Source: Gimesia sp. (lineage in GTDB: Bacteria > Planctomycetota > Planctomycetia > Planctomycetales > Planctomycetaceae). From it: a stretch of 64,000 bases of DNA. The position numbers were made by a program, and so were the translations under genes. Below the pieces are notes generated by a model that was not told where the DNA came from, did no database searches, and saw nothing but the letters and a program-made list of their open reading frames with translations. The stretch lies in assembly GCF_040219335.1 (NCBI RefSeq), contig NZ_JAVJSQ010000005.1, positions 62,001-126,000 of the forward strand. The letters are read 5' to 3'. This document shows, piece by piece, positions 1 to 8,743 of the stretch (its first letter is position 1; each line of letters starts with the position of its first letter).

Positions 1-127
1 GGATCTCAATTCGTTTCTGGCAACTGCCACACTCGTTGAGGTGCTCAGAATAGCGCTGTAAATCTTCGCCATTCAGGTCATGTACCAGGTATTGGTGGAT
101 TTGATTATCCGAGAGGCAATTTTCCAT
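1..127 (-). CDS. N-terminal fragment of zinc-finger Ser/Thr kinase or anti-sigma-like protein (partial)
   Basis: Only the first 42 codons are in the window; the gene runs off the left edge. It starts with ATG at 127, 18 bp after the stop of the ECF sigma gene, so the two are co-transcribed. The visible residues contain an H-x3-C-x2-C pattern (HLNECGSC, about residues 30-37), which is the zinc-binding motif of ZAS-type anti-sigma factors. In planctomycetes an ECF sigma gene is often followed by a Ser/Thr kinase whose N-terminus carries such a motif (the ECF-STK groups), so a membrane kinase is the best guess. The kinase domain itself is not visible, so a plain anti-sigma factor remains possible. 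Confidence 0.6.
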   Translation of the reverse strand, partial: MENCLSDNQIHQYLVHDLNGEDLQRYSEHLNECGSCQKRIEI

Positions 128-145
128 GAAGAACTCAAGATCTGC

Positions 146-760
146 TTACTTCTGGAATACGACGCTATCAAAGGAAAGACGTTTGATTTCCTCTTTCAGT
201 TTCTGTTGAACCAGGAATTTGGCTTTATAAATCCAGTTCGAATCAACATCCAATTCTACCGCTGCTGCTTTGGTAGGGGAATCCTGAATCCAGGTGAGTT
301 CAAAAGCACGCCAGGTTTTCTCGTCAAATTGCGGGCGAATCGTCTGCAATGCGGTTTCATAGATATGGCTGCAGAATTCATCAGACCAGACACCATCAAT
401 TTCGCCGGGGTGCTTGTTAATGAACTCTTCCAGTTCACTTTTTCCCGTCTGGTGTTGAACCCGCTGGTTCTTTTTCCAGAACCGGCAAATTTCATGGTAA
501 GTGACCGTGCCCAGCCACGATCGAAAACGGCCCAGCTTTCTGTTGTACTCGAATGAGTTCAGGGATGTGCTGATCTGGCGAAAGACCTCCTGACAAACAT
601 CCTCGGCATCGGCGTCATTCAGCCGTTTTTTTCGGCAGTAATTGTAGATCAGGGGGCCGTAGATTTTTACAAACTCCCGCCATGCCTCCGCATCCGTATG
701 CAGGCGGACACGATTCAGGAGCGTGATATGTGTCGAAGGCCATTCAGTGCCGTAGTTCAT
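146..760 (-). CDS. ECF-type RNA polymerase sigma factor
   Basis: A protein of about 204 aa with the sigma-70 region 2 signature near residues 50-90 (DAEDVCQEVFRQI, then FRSWLGTV and a following R-x-WKK stretch) and a helix-turn-helix-like region 4 near the C-terminus (SPTKAAAVELDVDSNWIYKAK). It directs RNA polymerase core to a specific regulon. I chose the ATG at 760 because AAGGAA lies about 8 bp upstream; an in-frame GTG at 784 would add eight residues. The downstream partner gene begins 18 bp later and carries a zinc-binding motif. This pairing suggests a sigma factor controlled by its membrane kinase/anti-sigma partner, as in the planctomycete ECF-STK groups. The signal sensed is unknown. 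Confidence 0.88.
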   Translation of the reverse strand: MNYGTEWPSTHITLLNRVRLHTDAEAWREFVKIYGPLIYNYCRKKRLNDADAEDVCQEVFRQISTSLNSFEYNRKLGRFRSWLGTVTYHEICRFWKKNQRVQHQTGKSELEEFINKHPGEIDGVWSDEFCSHIYETALQTIRPQFDEKTWRAFELTWIQDSPTKAAAVELDVDSNWIYKAKFLVQQKLKEEIKRLSFDSVVFQK

Positions 761-1282
761 TTGATGGCGTTCCTTACCGATCACCTTACAACCTCAGCAA
801 TATCAGAGGCTAAACGCTGATTGCAATCGATTGGTCATTGCAGGAAGTCAACTAAGTTCAGGAAGGCTGAAGTATTAGAGATACATTATTCAATGTACTC
901 AAACTGCTTAAGGAATGGAATAAAATTATCCAGTAGTAATCAGACAATCCAGTATTATCTGGAGTTCATAAAAATCTCTGAATATGATCGCCAGAACTGG
1001 CGCATACCTTCCCCTGTTAATATTACTACCTTTAAAAAAGAGATCTGATTCAGAGAATTCAGATTATTGGCAAAAAAGTCAAAACTTGTGCAGGCATCGG
1101 CTATGCATAGCTTGCTAAGCAAGTACGGAACTCCTGACTCCCACATTGTTTAGGGGGGGAGGACCGTTTCGAGATGTGAGAACAAATCTGACCAGGCCCG
1201 AATGTTAAGTCAGGAGATTTGACATTGCCTGGAAAGTGACGGCAGCTTTACAATACGAACCGCAAAGCAGGTCAATTGAATT
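761..1282. other. Intergenic region between ECF sigma and MarR genes
   Basis: About 520 bp without a convincing gene. Short open frames on both strands lack a ribosome-binding site and recognisable motifs. It should hold the ECF sigma promoter (reading leftwards) and the 3' end of the marR transcript. The notable content is a pair of overlapping palindromes at 1100-1123, listed separately. A G-run (TTTAGGGGGGGAGG) lies near 1150-1163. Confidence 0.6.
1100..1123. promoter_or_regulatory. Two overlapping palindromes, one SlyA/MarR-like
   Basis: GCTATGCATAGC (1100-1111) is a perfect 12-bp palindrome. It shares its last base with CTTGC-TAA-GCAAG (1111-1123), a perfect 5-3-5 inverted repeat. Read on the minus strand, 1118-1108 is TTAGCAAGCTA, which matches 11 of 12 positions of the SlyA consensus as I recall it (TTAGCAAGCTAA). 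The site is about 350 bp upstream of the ECF sigma start and about 160 bp beyond the end of the marR gene. A MarR-family operator is an inference. Confidence 0.4.
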
Positions 1283-1762
1283 CTAATTGGCGGGAACCAG
1301 CGAGGTCCGTGCCTTTTCGAGAAGCCGGGACAGTTCATTCAGTTCATTTTTACTTAAATGACCGATCAATTTGCGGTGCAATTCGAGATCCGGTTCATCA
1401 ATCTGCTTGAGCAGTTTGAGTGCTTTCGGTGTGATTTCAATATAAACCACACGCCGGTCTTCCGTGCAGCGTTTGCGTTTGACCAGATCCTGAGCCTGCA
1501 GGCGATCCAGTAACCCGGTGATGGCGGGAACGACCTGTACCATTCGACTGGCAATTTCCAGTGAAGGCATGGGTTTACCTTCTCCGCGTAGAATGCGTAA
1601 AACATTATACTGAGAAGGGGTTAAGCCAAATTCCCGGAACAGCTTACCGAACTGGTTATGAAAAATATCGCTGGTTCGCAGGATATTTAAAATGGCTGCC
1701 TGTTCCAGGGAATCGAAAGGTTGCTTCTTTTTTAGCTCTTCTTGCAGATTGCTTTGCGCCAT
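1283..1762 (-). CDS. MarR family transcriptional regulator
   Basis: 159 aa, the usual length for MarR proteins. The central winged helix-turn-helix is visible: FGLTPSQYNVLRIL (recognition region entry), then SLEIASRMVQVVPAITGLLDRL (HTH) and KRKRCTEDRRVVYIEIT, whose D-R-R is the conserved wing motif. Flanking helices at both ends would form the dimer interface. Such proteins are usually ligand- or oxidant-responsive repressors that bind palindromes. The gene stands alone between an ECF sigma gene and a XylR-like regulator, so the ligand and target cannot be inferred. Possible operators are the double palindrome at 1100-1123 and a 5-5-5 inverted repeat (TTAGA-ATTTC-TCTAA, 1860-1874) about 100 bp upstream of the start. 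Confidence 0.9.
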   Translation of the reverse strand: MAQSNLQEELKKKQPFDSLEQAAILNILRTSDIFHNQFGKLFREFGLTPSQYNVLRILRGEGKPMPSLEIASRMVQVVPAITGLLDRLQAQDLVKRKRCTEDRRVVYIEITPKALKLLKQIDEPDLELHRKLIGHLSKNELNELSRLLEKARTSLVPAN

Positions 1763-1859
1763 TTTTAGCCCTGATGTATGAGATGGAATCCGGCCATTTT
1801 ATGGGTAAGTATTTGAGGCGTCAATAGCCTCTTATCGACTATCATTGATCTTATTCCAG

Positions 1860-1874
1860 TTAGAATTTCTCTAA
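1860..1874. promoter_or_regulatory. 5-5-5 inverted repeat upstream of marR
   Basis: TTAGA-ATTTC-TCTAA is a perfect inverted repeat about 100 bp upstream of the MarR start and 50 bp downstream of the XylR-like stop. It could be an autoregulatory operator, but a repeat this short in AT-rich DNA can arise by chance. Confidence 0.25.
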
Positions 1875-1923
1875 TCAAATTCCTGATTCTTCTAAAGCAA
1901 TGATGAGATGAAGCAGATTCCTT

Positions 1924-3084
1924 CTAGTGTTGTGCCTTCAGTCGAAACTCAGTCGGAGTACAGCCCTCATGCTGTTTGATGATCACACTCAGGTAGGCGG
2001 CACTGGAGAATCCAGACATGGCTGCAATCTGTTCGAGCGTGAAATCAGTGTCAATCAGCAATTGTCTGGCGCGCCGGAGACGTTCTTCCGCGATGATCTG
2101 GTGCGGCGTTTTTCCCACCAGTCTGGTAAAGCGACGTTCCAGAGAACGCCGTGCCAGATTGACGTGGCGGGCAATCAGTGAAACACTGATTTTTCCACAC
2201 GCATTGTGCCTGATAAATTCGAGTGCTGCTGCGATTGCGGGGTCATCGACGGCGATGGTATCAGTGGAGCGGCGGGGAATCAGCAGGCGGGGAGGAACCA
2301 GGATAGTTGAATCTGCGGTCTGTTCTCCTTTCATCAGGCGATCAAGCAGCGCTGCAGCCTGGTAACCAACGGCTTTCGCCTGATGGGCGATACTCGTCAG
2401 CGGAGGATCGACTGCCTCACAGAAGACATCGTCGTCGTCAACACCCACGACAGCTACCTGTTCCGGTACCGCGATGTTACGCCGGCGACAGGCATCCAGG
2501 ACACAGAGCGCGCGCAGATCGTGAGCGGCCATCAGGCCGACAGGCTTGGGAAGCGATTCCAGCCAGTCGCCCAGGTCCTCTTGTCCTCCGTTCCAGCTTT
2601 CTACGAATCTCCTGCGGGAAAGCGGGGAGTAAATTTCACAACTGGCACCCTGTTGCGCTGCCTGTTCAGCGAATGCCTGTTGCCGACGAAGAGACCAGTT
2701 GGCCCGTTCAACACCCACAAAGGCAAAATTTCTGAGATGCCGATCCTGTAAATGTTCGAATGCAATCCGGGCCAGAGCTGTATCATCAGAGTAAACGCCG
2801 GGCAGACCCAGGTTGGGGATCTGCTGCAGAGTGTCGACTACGGGGACATTGGCTGCTGACAGTCGCTCTGCCATCTGACGGGAACGGACGCGGGCAATGA
2901 TGCCATCTCCCTCCCAGCCATTCAGCCAGTCGGGTAAAGACGTCTCCGGTCCCCATTCATCAATGTAGACTGACCAGGGGCCATGGGTGCGTGAATAGCT
3001 CGAGATTCCCTGCAGAATTTCTCTGCCGAATGTTTTTGATGTTTCTATGAATATCGCCACCTGGGGGGCGGTACGGTTCTGCAT
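1924..3084 (-). CDS. XylR-like transcriptional regulator (periplasmic-binding-like sensor plus AraC HTH)
   Basis: About 386 aa. Residues 8-270 resemble a LacI/PBP1-type sugar-sensing domain of the XylR class (VAIFIETSKTFGREILQGI at the start, and VAVVGVDDDDVFCEAVDPPLTSI, the typical GvDDd...PPLtSI turn). The last 100 residues form an AraC-type double helix-turn-helix (SLIARHVNLARRSLERRFTRLVG ... TLEQIAAMSGFSSAAYLSVIIKQHEG-TPTEFR). Planctomycete genomes carry many such regulators next to secreted catabolic genes. It is divergent from the giant ceramidase/dehydrogenase gene, with small palindromes between them, so that gene is the likely target. I chose the ATG at 3084 because the sensor domain starts directly after it and GGAA precedes it; ATG 3126 or GTG 3129 would add about 15 residues. 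Confidence 0.88.
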   Translation of the reverse strand: MQNRTAPQVAIFIETSKTFGREILQGISSYSRTHGPWSVYIDEWGPETSLPDWLNGWEGDGIIARVRSRQMAERLSAANVPVVDTLQQIPNLGLPGVYSDDTALARIAFEHLQDRHLRNFAFVGVERANWSLRRQQAFAEQAAQQGASCEIYSPLSRRRFVESWNGGQEDLGDWLESLPKPVGLMAAHDLRALCVLDACRRRNIAVPEQVAVVGVDDDDVFCEAVDPPLTSIAHQAKAVGYQAAALLDRLMKGEQTADSTILVPPRLLIPRRSTDTIAVDDPAIAAALEFIRHNACGKISVSLIARHVNLARRSLERRFTRLVGKTPHQIIAEERLRRARQLLIDTDFTLEQIAAMSGFSSAAYLSVIIKQHEGCTPTEFRLKAQH

Positions 3085-3170
3085 TACTGAATTCCGGTGT
3101 CGCAAAATTGAAAGTGAATGACGCATCACTGGATTGATTACGCCTCTCTGCCGAGGTTACACTGAAGTGA

Positions 3171-3184
3171 TTATTCGATAATAA
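3171..3184. promoter_or_regulatory. Inverted repeat in divergent promoter region (TTATT-CGAT-AATAA)
   Basis: A perfect 5-4-5 inverted repeat between the XylR-like regulator and the giant secreted enzyme gene. With the palindrome at 3224-3236 it is a candidate operator for the adjacent regulator. This rests on symmetry and position only. Confidence 0.35.
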
Positions 3185-3223
3185 AGATTTTTAAAAAATG
3201 AGAACAGCCTGGAATCACTGGAA

Positions 3224-3236
3224 TTGATTCAATCAA
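3224..3236. promoter_or_regulatory. 13-bp palindrome TTGATT-C-AATCAA
   Basis: Perfect 6-1-6 palindrome 55 bp upstream of the chosen start of the giant enzyme gene, where it would overlap a promoter or leader. Candidate binding site for the divergent XylR-like regulator. Confidence 0.35.
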
Positions 3237-3290
3237 AATCAATACCTGCGCTTGTCATCCAGACTGTTTTCCAGAACAGGACCCCAGCTC

Positions 3291-6200
3291 ATGCACGCCT
3301 TTCGCCTCTTAACGACGGCAGTGGTCTTCAGTATTTCTTTTTCAATCGGTCACGCTGAAAAAACGAAAACATTTTCAGTGGGGATCGCCAAAGTCGATAT
3401 CACTCCTGAGTATCCGGTCCCCTTAAGTGGTTATGCCGCTCGAGGATCGAAGCCGATCAATCAGGTGGAACAGCATTTATGGGCACGCGCCGTTGCTGTT
3501 GAGGATCAACAGGGTAAGCCACGTGTGCTGATCACTGTGGATAACTGTGGCGTTCCCGCTGAGTTGACGAAACAGGTTGTCGCGAATCTGAAAGATAAAT
3601 ATGAAATGACGCCATCCGGCGTTGTGATCTGTTCGACACACACCCATTCGGCCCCTATGCTAACTGACGTACTGCCGAACCTGTTCACGAAAGATCTGAC
3701 CAAAGAGGAGCAGGCAGTGATTGCCCGCTATACTCAGGAGTTGGCTGAGAAACTGACTGAGGTTGCAAAGCAGGCGATTCAGGATTCCCGTCCCGCCCAC
3801 CTGGAATGGGGAACTGGAACAGCCACCTTCGCCAAAAACCGCAGACAGATTACCGGGCCCGTCGATTACGAGGTGCCGATTCTGGTCGTGAAAAGTCCGG
3901 AGGATAAGCGTCGCGCGATTCTGGTGAGCTATGCCTGTCACTGTACTACATTAGGACCGGTCCCATTCATGTCGGGGGACTGGGCCGGATGTGCTGTCGA
4001 AGGGATCGAAACCGATTTCCCGGGGTGCATGGCAATGGTGGCCATTGGTTGTGGAGCCGATCAGAATCCCAAAGTCCGTGGTGACGATCAGGGAGCTGCC
4101 CGGGTGAATGGGCGGGGACTCGCCGATGGTGTCAAGCAGCGGTTGAAGACGAGTCTGACACCGATTACCGGCAGCCTGACCACACACAGCCAGGAAGTGA
4201 AGCTCCCGTTGGCGACTCTGCCGACAGAGGAAGAGTGGAAATCGCTGGCACAAAAGCCTGGGATCACGGGCTACCACGCTCAGAAAAATCTGAAACGACT
4301 GGCACAGGGCGAGGCTTTAATTGACGAGATCGACTATCCGGTGAAATCCTGGGTGTTCGGCGACGACCTGGCAATGGTGTTTCTTGGTGGAGAGGTGGTC
4401 GTCGATTACTCACTGGCGATCAAGAGTAAGTATGGAGAGAAAGTCTGGGTCTCTTCTTATGCGAATGATGTTCCCTGTTACATTCCGTCCGAACGCGTCC
4501 TGCAAGAAGGAGGCTACGAGGGGCGGAATGCGATGGTCTGGTATGACAAGCCGGGTCCGTTTGCACCGGGACTGGAAGGGAAAATACTCAAGACTGTGGC
4601 CGCTCAGATTCCCGCTGACTATAAGCCTGCGGAAGATGTCAGCCGAACAGGTGGGAAACGACCTCTGACTCCGGAAGAATCGATTTCCCGGATGAATTAC
4701 GCAGATGACCTGCAGGTCGATGTGGTGGCCGCCGAGCCGCTGGTAGTCGATCCGGTGGCAGTGGAGTTCGGACCGGATGGAAAACTGTGGGTGGTAGAAA
4801 TGCGAGACTATCCACAGGGGATGGACGGCAATCTCAAACCGGGGGGTGTGGTCAAATTTCTGGAAGACCTCGATCAGGACGGGACCTACGATAAATCAAC
4901 TGTGTTTCTGGAGGGGCTGCCGTTTCCCACCGGGCTGATGGTCTGGAAGAACGGGCTGCTGGTCTGTACTGCTCCCGATGTGATTTATGCGGAAGACACT
5001 GATGGCGACGGGAAAGCAGACATCAACCGCAAGGTGCTCACCGGTTTTGCAACCCACAACTATCAGGCACGAGTCAACAGTCTGGCACCGGGCCTGGATA
5101 ACTGGGTCTATGCTTCCGGGGGGCTTTTTGGCGGGATCATCAAATCGTTCAACGGTCAGACCGTTAATGTAACCAACCGTGATTTTCGCTTTCATCCTGA
5201 GACGGGAGAACTGGAGCCGGTCAGTGGACGAACCCAGCAGGGGCGTGTCCGCGATGACTGGGGAGACTGGTTTGGTTGTCGGAATGGCAGTCTGTGTGTG
5301 CATTATCCCGTGGATGAAGCTTACTATCGTAAAAATCCGTATGTGGTTTCACCGCCGGCTGAAGTGGCCGTGCCCCGCGGTGATGACGCCAGTCAGTTGT
5401 ATCCGGTCGGGGAACTGGTTCAGTTTCACCTCAGTGGACAACGCGGCCGACCGACGTCTGCCTGTGGACTGGGGCTCTATCGCGATGTCGCACTGGGCGA
5501 TCCCTTTTATGAAAATGCGTTTGTCTGTGAGCCAGTAAATCAACTGGTGCATCGTCGCGTTTTGAAACCTGAGGGAGTGACATTCGCCGGCTACCGGGCG
5601 AAAGAAGAGCAGGGACGTGAATTTCTGACATCGACCGATAACTGGTTTCGTCCCGTTCAAATGCGAACGGCTCCCGATGGCTCGCTGTATATCGTCGACA
5701 TGTACCGTTATCTGATTGAGCATCCTAAATTTCTCTCCCCGGAGTCCGTACAGAAACTGAATGTCCGCGCGGGGGAGACACGGGGGCGGATCTATCGTGT
5801 GACACGCAAGGGGCAACAGCTTAAATCCATTCCGGATCTGAAGCAGCTCAGTGCTGCGAAGGTCGCAGGTTTGATGGAAAGCAAGAATGGTACTCTGCGT
5901 GATATGGTGCAGCAGGAACTTCGCTTACGCGGAGATCAGAGTGCTGTTCCTGTCTTGAAACAGATCGCAGCAAAGGCCGAGTTTCCTGCCTCACGCCTGC
6001 AGGCATTGTGCACACTGGATGCGTTACAGGGACTTGATCCGGAATTGTTACAACCGCGGATTAGCGATGCTCATCCGGGAGTTCGCCGCGAAGCGATTCG
6101 ACTGTCGGAACCGTTTTTGAATAAATCGTCTCCGCTGGCTGAAGCGGTACTGGCACAGGCGAAGCGGGAGCAGGATCCGTCTGTGATTCTGCAACTGGCT

Positions 6201-8723
6201 TACTCTCTTGGTGATTTAAAAGGCGATGCCGCGACGGCAGCGTTATTAAAATTGATGCAGCAGCATGCCGACAGTGTTTATATTCGCTCTGCAGTACTGA
6301 CGAGTTTTGAACCGAGCCGGCTGGCATCCGCAATCGCATCACTTTTGCCTCAGGTGACAGCCAATCCGAAGATGCTGCCGGTACTCAATGCACTGACCGA
6401 TATGGCAATCGCTTCGAAACACCCCAAGGTGTTGAATGACCTGGCTGTCCATCTGACCGCGCATGCTGCCGAAAGTCAGCAGATTCCGAGTTGGGAATGG
6501 AACCTGCTTGCTCAGTTACTGCAGTCGCCTCAGGTGAAACAGCAGGGCCATTCGGATGCATTTCAGGAACAGATCTCGGCTTTGAGTCTGCGTGCCCGTG
6601 AGCTGGTATCTGATGGCGATCAGTCCCCGGAGGAACGGGTAAACTCCCTGAAGTTTGTATTAAGCCTGAAACAGAATCAGAAGGACCTCGAATTTGTTGC
6701 CGATCTGCTCTCTCCGCAGACACCATTGAAGCTGCAGATTGCTGCATTGAGAAACCTGATCGCCACCCAGAATCCAGAGGCTCTGGAACTGGTGTTTGAA
6801 AACTGGAAGCAGTTCACGCCTTCTATTCAGGCAGAAGTTCTGAATCAGTTACTCCTGCGGGAATCGACGACTCAGGCACTGCTGAAACAGGTTGAACAGA
6901 AGCAGGTGCAACCGGCCCAGATTGATCTGACGAATCAACAGCGATTGCTCGAGCATAAGAATTCCAAGATTAAAAAGCATGCCCAGAAACTGTTTTCCGC
7001 GGCCAGTAGTGCCAGTCGGGAACAGGTGCTGAAGCAGTATCAGTCGGTTGATCTAAAACAGGGAAACCTGGAACGAGGGCGGCAGGTCTTTGAAAAGCAG
7101 TGTGCCAGCTGTCATCGCCTGGATGGCAAAGGACATGTGGTCGGTCCTGACCTGGCGGCGCTGACGGATCAATCCAAGTCATTTTTGCTGACCTCGATTC
7201 TGGATCCGAATAAAGCTGTCGATGGTCGTTATGCTTCCTATCTGGCGGTAACGGAAGATGGAAAACTTAATACGGGGATTCTGGTTTCTGAGCAAAGCAA
7301 CAGTATCACGCTGAAAGCGCAGCAGGGAAAAGTGCTGACGATTCTGAGAGCCCAGATTGACGAGTTGATCAATTCAGGCAAGTCACTTATGCCCGAGGGA
7401 CTGGAACGGGAAATTCCTCCCGCAGCAATGGCGGATCTAATTGTCTATCTCCAGGAACACAGTGCCCCCGTGAGCTACAAGTACGCGGGAGCGGTGACCC
7501 CGGATGCCAGTTATCCCGATGATGCACAGAAGCCGAAGCTGGTCGATCGGATGAACGGAACTCCCAAATTCAACGACGGCCAATGGGTCGGGTTCCGCTT
7601 CGCTGGCGAGCAGCCGCAGCCGCGAATTGAACTGGATCTGGGGAAAAAGATGCCTCTGCAGTCATTGCGGATCGTGTATGGCGTCAATCATGAACCGGGA
7701 TCAATTCATGCTCCGCGATCAGTGCGGGTTTCCTTCAGCAACAACGGGCGTGAGTTTGGTAATCCGGTACAGTTTTCGGATTTCGATAACCACCCGGATG
7801 GACTGGGGCTGTATGAAATTGATCGACGCGTGATCGAAATCACGTTCCCGAAACAACGGGGGCGGTTCGTACGCATCGATTTTCAAAGTGCGGGTCGCTG
7901 GCTGTTTCTTTCCGAAATCTCGCTGGCCAGCACCGCTACCAGCGATCAGTATCAGGCGGTATCCGTTACACCCGGTGCTGCAGAACAGGCTGCACCTGAA
8001 GTCGATCCGGTGGCCCGAATCAAGTCTCTGGTGGCGGATGTTAAAGTCGGTACCCCCGATGAATATCGCAACATTCCCGATATCTGGAGACAGGCGATTG
8101 CTGCCGGAAAACGAAATCAGGCGGATGAACTGCATCGGTTGCTGGCTGCTTCACTGCCGGACTTCGGGCAGTCGCTGGAGTGCTGGCAGGCCGTGGTGAT
8201 AGGCGGCGGTGTAATCAACGGGATCACCATCGCCGGCGACTGGCCACGAACGAAAATCGAAAACATTCTCAAAGCTACTCCTCCGCTGGAAGTTCGTTGG
8301 AAGCAGTCGCTGCATGCTGCAGTCAAGATGGCCGATGATCCCAAAATCAAATCGGGTACCCGCTATGATGCACTGCGCATGGTGGCCATGCTCGACTACG
8401 AGAAATGTCAGCAGCAGTTGAAACGTTACCTGATGGATGCGAAGCAGGCCGAATTGCAGATGGGAGCCGTCAGTGGGCTGGGCGACATCAATACCCCGGA
8501 AGCGGCTCAGGATCTGATCACCGCGCTGCCGAAATTGACTCCGCGGAATCAGAAACTTGCGGTCGAGGCTCTCGTCAGAACAGAGGCCCGCACGTTGATG
8601 CTACTGCAGGCGCTGGAGAAAAAAGAGCTGACTGCCAAACTGGTGGATGCCGCAGTTCAGCAGCAGCTGAAAATGTCAGATAATACCGAGATTCAGAAAC
8701 GGGCACAGACCGTCTTTCCCTGA
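3291..8723 (+). CDS. Giant secreted ceramidase-like / PVC-type dehydrogenase / cytochrome c fusion
   Basis: About 1810 aa starting at ATG 3291 (AGGACC upstream; the signal peptide follows at residues 1-23, ending GHA). Residues about 24-430 resemble the neutral/alkaline non-lysosomal ceramidase N-terminal fold, with the STHTHSAP motif near 116 and CHCTT near 215. Residues about 465-840 resemble the PVC-type membrane-bound dehydrogenase beta-propeller (AAEPLVVDPVAVEFGPDGKLWVVEMRDYP, split across positions 475-505). A helical, probably HEAT-repeat stretch fills about 850-1240. A single class I cytochrome c domain follows with CASCH at about 1271 and a likely Met ligand in LMPEG near 1366. A discoidin-like beta domain (about 1410-1530) and a helical C-terminus complete it. 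The layout suggests an exported enzyme that oxidises a substrate and passes electrons to its own haem. The substrate is unknown. The divergent XylR-like regulator may control it. Confidence 0.85.
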   Translation: MHAFRLLTTAVVFSISFSIGHAEKTKTFSVGIAKVDITPEYPVPLSGYAARGSKPINQVEQHLWARAVAVEDQQGKPRVLITVDNCGVPAELTKQVVANLKDKYEMTPSGVVICSTHTHSAPMLTDVLPNLFTKDLTKEEQAVIARYTQELAEKLTEVAKQAIQDSRPAHLEWGTGTATFAKNRRQITGPVDYEVPILVVKSPEDKRRAILVSYACHCTTLGPVPFMSGDWAGCAVEGIETDFPGCMAMVAIGCGADQNPKVRGDDQGAARVNGRGLADGVKQRLKTSLTPITGSLTTHSQEVKLPLATLPTEEEWKSLAQKPGITGYHAQKNLKRLAQGEALIDEIDYPVKSWVFGDDLAMVFLGGEVVVDYSLAIKSKYGEKVWVSSYANDVPCYIPSERVLQEGGYEGRNAMVWYDKPGPFAPGLEGKILKTVAAQIPADYKPAEDVSRTGGKRPLTPEESISRMNYADDLQVDVVAAEPLVVDPVAVEFGPDGKLWVVEMRDYPQGMDGNLKPGGVVKFLEDLDQDGTYDKSTVFLEGLPFPTGLMVWKNGLLVCTAPDVIYAEDTDGDGKADINRKVLTGFATHNYQARVNSLAPGLDNWVYASGGLFGGIIKSFNGQTVNVTNRDFRFHPETGELEPVSGRTQQGRVRDDWGDWFGCRNGSLCVHYPVDEAYYRKNPYVVSPPAEVAVPRGDDASQLYPVGELVQFHLSGQRGRPTSACGLGLYRDVALGDPFYENAFVCEPVNQLVHRRVLKPEGVTFAGYRAKEEQGREFLTSTDNWFRPVQMRTAPDGSLYIVDMYRYLIEHPKFLSPESVQKLNVRAGETRGRIYRVTRKGQQLKSIPDLKQLSAAKVAGLMESKNGTLRDMVQQELRLRGDQSAVPVLKQIAAKAEFPASRLQALCTLDALQGLDPELLQPRISDAHPGVRREAIRLSEPFLNKSSPLAEAVLAQAKREQDPSVILQLAYSLGDLKGDAATAALLKLMQQHADSVYIRSAVLTSFEPSRLASAIASLLPQVTANPKMLPVLNALTDMAIASKHPKVLNDLAVHLTAHAAESQQIPSWEWNLLAQLLQSPQVKQQGHSDAFQEQISALSLRARELVSDGDQSPEERVNSLKFVLSLKQNQKDLEFVADLLSPQTPLKLQIAALRNLIATQNPEALELVFENWKQFTPSIQAEVLNQLLLRESTTQALLKQVEQKQVQPAQIDLTNQQRLLEHKNSKIKKHAQKLFSAASSASREQVLKQYQSVDLKQGNLERGRQVFEKQCASCHRLDGKGHVVGPDLAALTDQSKSFLLTSILDPNKAVDGRYASYLAVTEDGKLNTGILVSEQSNSITLKAQQGKVLTILRAQIDELINSGKSLMPEGLEREIPPAAMADLIVYLQEHSAPVSYKYAGAVTPDASYPDDAQKPKLVDRMNGTPKFNDGQWVGFRFAGEQPQPRIELDLGKKMPLQSLRIVYGVNHEPGSIHAPRSVRVSFSNNGREFGNPVQFSDFDNHPDGLGLYEIDRRVIEITFPKQRGRFVRIDFQSAGRWLFLSEISLASTATSDQYQAVSVTPGAAEQAAPEVDPVARIKSLVADVKVGTPDEYRNIPDIWRQAIAAGKRNQADELHRLLAASLPDFGQSLECWQAVVIGGGVINGITIAGDWPRTKIENILKATPPLEVRWKQSLHAAVKMADDPKIKSGTRYDALRMVAMLDYEKCQQQLKRYLMDAKQAELQMGAVSGLGDINTPEAAQDLITALPKLTPRNQKLAVEALVRTEARTLMLLQALEKKELTAKLVDAAVQQQLKMSDNTEIQKRAQTVFP

Positions 8724-8732
8724 CGGTCTGTG
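8704..8732. terminator. Perfect 11-bp stem-loop spanning a stop codon
   Basis: CACAGACCGTC (8704-8714) pairs perfectly with GACGGTCTGTG (8722-8732) across a 7-nt loop; the TGA stop of the giant gene lies at 8721-8723. No strong T-run follows on either strand, so it may be a bidirectional or processing/stability hairpin between two convergent genes. Confidence 0.6.
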
Positions 8733-8743
8733 AAAGGGGCTCT

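Noticed and set aside
821..1048. 75-codon open frame on the + strand in the sigma/marR intergenic region
   Set aside because: No ribosome-binding site, no motif, and a composition unlike the neighbouring genes.
2307..2735. Long open frames on the + strand inside the XylR-like gene, and similar long antisense frames over many other genes
   Set aside because: Arginine- and proline-rich translations with no motif, fully inside a well-supported gene on the other strand.
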